Shown here in pieces: positions 13,935 to 17,131 of a stretch of DNA of 17,131 nucleotides; the first letter of the stretch is position 1; each line of letters opens with the position of its first letter. Source of the DNA: Syntrophobacterales bacterium (GTDB taxonomy: Bacteria > Desulfobacterota > Desulfobaccia > Desulfobaccales > 0-14-0-80-60-11); the NCBI GenBank assembly GCA_020052215.1, contig JAGVPN010000270.1:1-17131 (forward strand), written 5' to 3'. A program made the translations under genes and the position numbers. A model generated the notes under the pieces. The model worked only from the letters and a program-made list of their open reading frames with translations. It had not been told where the DNA came from and did no database searches.

Positions 13935-14186
13935 CTACAGGCGGGGGTCAATCTGCCCGGGCCCGCCGCATTCCGGGGTGTAGCAGGTGATGTTGAGAAA
14001 ATCGGCTTTCTGGTGGCAACTATGACATTCATCCGGAGGCTTAGCCGCAGTGATCGTGTACCGGCAATTGCTGCAACGCCAGTAAGTAAGACTGCATTGG
14101 GGGCAGATATCCCCCTCAAACTTCCCTGAGGCCGTATAGCCGCACAGGACGCATTCCATAGAAATTTCTTTTTCCGGGGGTGCCAT
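13935..14186 (-). CDS. Rubredoxin-like / double zinc-ribbon protein (83 aa)
   Basis: Three cysteine-knuckle groups: CVLCG (residues about 12-16) with CPQC (about 28-31), then a rubredoxin-like unit WRCSNCRYTITAAKPPDECH with CHSC. The tail CYTPECGG adds two more cysteines. The rubredoxin-like part resembles the C-terminal domain of rubrerythrin and could bind Fe or Zn. GGAGGTG precedes the ATG at 14186 by 6 bases; the upstream ATG at 14201 overlaps that ribosome site. As first gene of the operon with the MBL protein and Sec-peroxiredoxin, it may be an electron carrier for peroxide reduction. This is inference. Confidence 0.8.
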   Translation of the reverse strand: MAPPEKEISMECVLCGYTASGKFEGDICPQCSLTYWRCSNCRYTITAAKPPDECHSCHQKADFLNITCYTPECGGPGQIDPRL

Positions 14187-14207
14187 TCCCTTCACCTCCA
14201 TTTCTCT

Positions 14208-14239
14208 GGATAGCTCCGGAAAGTGGCTATCCGATTATA
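14208..14239 (-). promoter_or_regulatory. -10 box and 7-bp dyad upstream of the redox operon
   Basis: On the minus strand a perfect TATAAT (14234-14239) is followed at once by the dyad GGATAGC-N11-GCTATCC (14208-14232), which covers the expected start site. No good -35 is seen, so an activator may be needed. The dyad could be an operator or a leader hairpin; it ends 16 bases before the GGAGGTG. Confidence 0.5.
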
Positions 14240-14302
14240 AATCTTTGTTTAAGAATAATCTCTTTGTGGACTTTGAAACCCCATTACCCAAGGCGTCCGG
14301 AT

Positions 14303-14434
14303 ATGCCGAAGCTGTTCCTCAAGACGGGATTCGTCTCCTCCTGCTTGGTGCTGATGCTTGGCGCCAGCCTGGTCGCATTGGCGGCTCTGACAAGTGCTTA
14401 TGTCAAACCACGCCTGGTTGAAATTCGCTTCTGA
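14303..14434 (+). CDS. Possible small membrane or exported protein (43 aa)
   Basis: MPKLFLKTGFVSSCLVLMLG continues as a hydrophobic, Ala-rich segment (residues about 8-33) and ends KPRLVEIRF. It looks like a signal anchor or single transmembrane helix with positive N-terminal residues. The ribosome site is weak (AAGG about 12 bases upstream). It is divergent from the redox operon. No family is recognised and it could be chance. Confidence 0.35.
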   Translation: MPKLFLKTGFVSSCLVLMLGASLVALAALTSAYVKPRLVEIRF

Positions 14435-14654
14435 CAATTTTTACATCAAATAATGTGCCAAGAAGGGATTGCAGCCACAGCGCCCTTGAAACTAGTTGGG
14501 AAAGGATACATGGGAACAATATGCACCCAAATTAATCTCCCAAGGATTCAAATTGATTCCTTTAATTTGCAGGGTTGATAGGAATTCCTTTTACCTTCGT
14601 CATCACTGTCTCATAGAAAATATTTTTATTATTTCGAACGGTTGTCACTGACCC

Positions 14655-15114
14655 CTACTCAACCAGCGCTTGCAGTCGCTTGGTCATTTCGCCGATATAC
14701 AGGCCAAGACCTTCGGAAATCCCTTGAGGCGTGCAGGGACGCCGGCTTAACAAGGCCAGGATGTCGGGTCACCTCGTTCAAAACGAAGGACCGTGATTTA
14801 TTGTCTTCACTGATCACTTCCGTCTTCCCATCAAATAAGGTTGCGAACTCCTTCATCTGATTCCAGGAGACCGGGCAGGCAAACTCTTCGGATGGGGGGT
14901 GCAATACCGTATTAAGCTGAACCCGTTGCGGCTGGATTCGCCAGGCCAGAGCGGCGATCTTCTCCACTTCGGATAGAAGGCCCGTAACCCCCGCCAGGAG
15001 GAAGACTTCCAGCCACACCGGCTAAGAAAACCGCCGGGTGAACTCGGCCAGGCCATGAGCCATTTGGTCAAAAGTGATTTCCCGGTGAGGAAAGCTAAGG
15101 AAAGACAACCGCCT
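14655..15114 (-). pseudogene. Radical-SAM protein fragment (3' part, decayed)
   Basis: Readable pieces in order: FPHREITFDQMAHGLAEF, an in-frame TAG (15022-15024, where Gln would fit), PVWLEVFLLAGVTGL, VQLNTVLHPPSEEF, then a frameshift near 14766 and the correct C-terminus DILALLSRRPCTPQGISEGL ending TAG at 14655. WLEVFLL and QLNT are typical of the C-terminal half of radical-SAM Fe-S oxidoreductases. The N-terminal half with the CxxxCxxC cluster motif is missing; an in-frame TGA lies at 15115. One truncation, one nonsense codon and one frameshift make it a clear pseudogene. Confidence 0.75.
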
Positions 15115-15267
15115 TCAACTGCTGCCGTAAAATTCAAGGTCATGGCATATATCTTGCTCATATTGAGAGAAGAATAACCTTTGCCTCTTTGGAAGGATAT
15201 CGGCCCAGCTTCAGCTTGGCGGAATTCGACTGTCTAAGCCGCTTTGGGTGTTGTGGGGAGAGCGATC

Positions 15268-15588
15268 ATGGGTAACCGGACGGGGGGGAAAGTGGGAGCC
15301 ATCCTGGTGGCGGGTGGTGGCATCGCTGGTATGCAGGCCAGCCTGGACGCGGCCGCGGCGGGATTTAAGGTCTACCTGGTGGAGCGGGATATCTCCATCG
15401 GCGGGGTCATGGCCCAGTTGGACAAGACCTTCCCCACCAACGTTATCGTTCACGAAATGGTGCACCTGCTGGAGCCAACACACAACGACCGCTTCATGGC
15501 CATCCTTAGGGAGCATTACCCAACTTGGCGCGAAGCCCGCGCTGAGCTCAATGAGCTGCCGCTGACCGCCGAGGTGTGGAAAGAGTGA
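15268..15588 (+). pseudogene. In-frame chimera: HdrA/QmoA N-terminus joined to YgjP-type metallopeptidase C-terminus
   Basis: The ATG at 15268 follows GGAGAG by 5 bases. Residues 1-58 are the FAD-binding start of HdrA/QmoA-type proteins: [20 protein letters not shown], then [16 protein letters not shown]. From residue 59 (codon at 15442) the sequence is the C-terminal end of a YgjP/DUF45 metallopeptidase: [18 protein letters not shown] and the closing [10 protein letters not shown]. In HdrA the expected continuation is a cysteine-rich segment, absent here. A deletion therefore fused two unrelated genes in frame. The 106-residue product keeps the dinucleotide-binding glycines and HExxH but neither complete domain, so function is doubtful. 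Confidence 0.75.
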
Positions 15589-15612
15589 TTTTCTTTTGAG
15601 CGGCCACTTTTT

Positions 15613-16218
15613 TCATCCCGTAGCCCGTATCGGTATGATTTTGGCCCCAGACTTGATCCCTTCCAGGTAGTCGGCCCAGGTCTGCATCATCTTCTTCCGT
15701 TCCGGCATGAACTCGGCATAGTTGTACGCCGCACGCACGCTGTTTCTTTCGGCATGGGCAAGTTGGCGCTCGATGGCGTCCCGGTTCCACCCCTGTTCAT
15801 TCAACAATGTGCTGGCCATGCTCCTGAAACCATGGCCGCTCATCTCATCCTTGGCATACCCCATGCGCCGCAGGGCGGACAAAATAGCGTTGCTGCTCAT
15901 CGGCCTTGAATCGGTCCTGGGGCTCGGAAAGACATACCTGCCATGCCCGGTCAAGGGGTGGATCTCCCGCAGGATGTCTATGGCTTGTCTTGATAACGGG
16001 ACGATGTGCACGGCGCCCGCCTTCATTTTCTCTGCAGGGATTCTCCATTCTGCTGTCTCAAGATTGAATTCAGACCACTCGGCCTGTCGCAACTCCCCCG
16101 GCCGGACAAAAACCAAGGGCGCCAATTGCAGGGCGCAACGAGTCACGATACCACCCCGGTAATCGTCAATGGAGCGCAGCAATCCGGCGATTTCCTTCGG
16201 GTCAGTGATGGTTGCCAT
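15613..16218 (-). pseudogene. P4-type integrase, C-terminal catalytic fragment
   Basis: 201 residues from MATITDPKEIAGLL match the catalytic half of P4-family phage/island integrases: Arg39 (VRPGELRQAEW), Lys64/66, His129-x2-Arg132 (GHGFRS), His155 (LAHAERNSV), Tyr165 (AYNYAEF) and the family tail MMQTWADYL. Similarity seems to run a little further upstream in the same frame (DLRGAIPP, near 16260). The N-terminal arm-binding and core-binding domains, about 200 residues, are absent. The catalytic set is intact but such a fragment is unlikely to act alone. It probably marks an old integrated island next to the decayed genes at 14.6-15.6 kb. Confidence 0.8.
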
Positions 16219-16496
16219 GTGCTTACCAGAGGCCGGAGGGATAGCACCGCGCAGATCCCCGGACGGCCGGGCGGGATACCGCCAGCCTGGCAGGGCAGGT
16301 GCATCTTGAGCGGCCCCGGGAAGAACGGGATAAAATTGATCTGCTTCGAGGCAAATAAGTGCAATTCATGCAGGTAATATGGAGTAGTAGCTAAGCAAAT
16401 ATCTTTGTAATGGTGGAGCGCTTCGAGACCACCGCAATGGGAAGGTAAACTTCAGTCATGCGTTTCCATTCATTGGGGATCACCAAAGTGCTCCTA
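16219..16496. other. Intergenic region, no gene seen
   Basis: The first 60 or so bases may be the decayed upstream part of the integrase. There is a short hairpin GGTGG/CCACC (about 16412-16433). No tRNA, attachment site or convincing ORF was found. Confidence 0.4.
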
Positions 16497-17131
16497 CTAC
16501 CGATAAAGTTGTGCGATGGCACATAAAAAGTCATCTTCAAAACGGGCGGCCTCCGAGCACGTTGCGGTCACGGCATGCCATTTACTGACAAACTGGGGAG
16601 CACATTTTTGGTACATTTCACGATCTTTTCTACCACTTCTTACAAGTCGGCATTCCGTTGGTTTCCCCTGTAAGGTTTCTGCCGGTTTTGGGTGGCATTC
16701 AACATCACTTTTTTTAGCGACGCTATCTTCAGGGAACAAACTCACAAGCAGCCAGGTTTCCAAGGCCTTGGATGGTATGCAAAGGACTACTTGGGGCGGG
16801 GTCGCCGGTTCGCCTAACCAGCGCAACACGACATTTCTTAGGCGGTCTGTGGTTGCAGATGGCGGCGGACAGGGTTCCTCACAGGGGAGTGTGGGGTCTG
16901 GGAATGGGTTTTGAATGTGACCGTTGGGATAATGTGCCCCCGCAACATCTGCATCCAAGTGAAGGATCAAAAGATCATGAAAACCCAAAAGTGGACTGTT
17001 GCTTAGCCTACCGCCTCCCTGCTCTGCAACCTGACGGCACCACCGGCAGACTCCAGGCCAACCTCCATCCTCGCCAGGTACGGGCTTAAATGCTTCGGAC
17101 ATCTCCGGTTGCAGCACTTGAGGGACGAAAT
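16497..17131 (-). CDS. Hypothetical DxD-containing protein, possibly TOPRIM-like (5' end beyond window)
   Basis: The frame is open to the window edge, so the N-terminus is missing (first in-frame start seen: GTG at about 17117). Features: LLILHLDADVAG, a DxD strand-loop as in TOPRIM-type nucleases; IPSKALETWLLVSLFPED; then a Cys/Pro motif DVECHPKPAETLQGKP and a C-terminal helical part (EAARFEDDFLCAIAQLYR). The layout is like hypothetical proteins near DUF4276/RloB, which are often found beside AAA ATPases in defence loci; this is from memory and unsure. The partner gene, if any, would lie outside the window. The adjoining integrase fragment fits an accessory region. Confidence 0.6.
   Translation of the reverse strand, partial: FVPQVLQPEMSEAFKPVPGEDGGWPGVCRWCRQVAEQGGGRLSNSPLLGFHDLLILHLDADVAGAHYPNGHIQNPFPDPTLPCEEPCPPPSATTDRLRNVVLRWLGEPATPPQVVLCIPSKALETWLLVSLFPEDSVAKKSDVECHPKPAETLQGKPTECRLVRSGRKDREMYQKCAPQFVSKWHAVTATCSEAARFEDDFLCAIAQLYR

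Noticed and set aside
15022..15024. In-frame TAG in the radical-SAM frame as a possible pyrrolysine codon
   Set aside because: The gene is also 5'-truncated and frameshifted, so a nonsense mutation is the simpler reading.
1..17131. CRISPR arrays, rRNA, tRNA, riboswitches, plasmid origins
   Set aside because: No regular repeat-spacer array and no recognisable RNA gene or origin was seen on either strand.

Overview
The window looks like a piece of a sulfate-reducing deltaproteobacterium of the Desulfobacca/Syntrophobacterales type. This is inferred from content only: an ORP-type cluster of ferredoxin-MinD ATPases and NifX-like proteins, sigma-54 activators with cysteine-bearing PAS domains, a selenocysteine peroxiredoxin, a rubredoxin-like protein and a fragment of HdrA/QmoA. 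Most genes lie on the minus strand.

Layout. (a) 1-2.9 kb: a gutted histidine-kinase remnant, a DUF5320 protein, a 34-residue membrane peptide and three NifX-like proteins. (b) 3.1-7.0 kb: a minus-strand operon of NifX/zinc-ribbon protein, two ferredoxin-MinD ATPases and a PAS sigma-54 activator. Near-consensus -24/-12 promoters precede this operon (6986-7001) and the NifX gene after it (2909-2924). It resembles the Desulfovibrio 'orange protein' (ORP) system. (c) 7291-9496: a 2,206-bp mobile element carrying two overlapping tyrosine recombinase genes, with 13-bp terminal inverted repeats and 5-bp direct flanking repeats (TTGCC). Removing it on paper, with one repeat copy, rejoins an in-frame 65-residue zinc-ribbon-like gene. 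(d) 9.5-10.7 kb: the rest of the operon that gene belonged to. It has a -24/-12 promoter, an acidic 119-aa protein, a 25-aa peptide, a zinc-ribbon/HELAH metallopeptidase and an 11-codon ORF, with stop/start overlaps at two junctions. (e) 10.8-14.2 kb: a truncated PAS protein (+), then a minus-strand redox operon of rubredoxin-like protein, metallo-beta-lactamase-fold protein (two frameshifts), Sec-peroxiredoxin (in-frame TGA at the peroxidatic position plus a SECIS-like hairpin) and a PAS histidine kinase. (f) 14.6-16.3 kb: a gene graveyard with a radical-SAM fragment, an HdrA-YgjP chimera and a P4-type integrase fragment. (g) 16.5 kb to the end: the 3' part of a DxD-containing protein that may be TOPRIM-like.

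Working together: regions (b) and (a) probably form a metal-sulfur cluster-protein system under the encoded sigma-54 activator. Region (e) is a peroxide/redox defence unit with its own sensor kinase. Three sensor genes (3091, 10828, 11182) share a PAS domain with the same cysteine cluster. The strongest new observation is the recombinase-pair element with its exact ends and reconstructed target gene.
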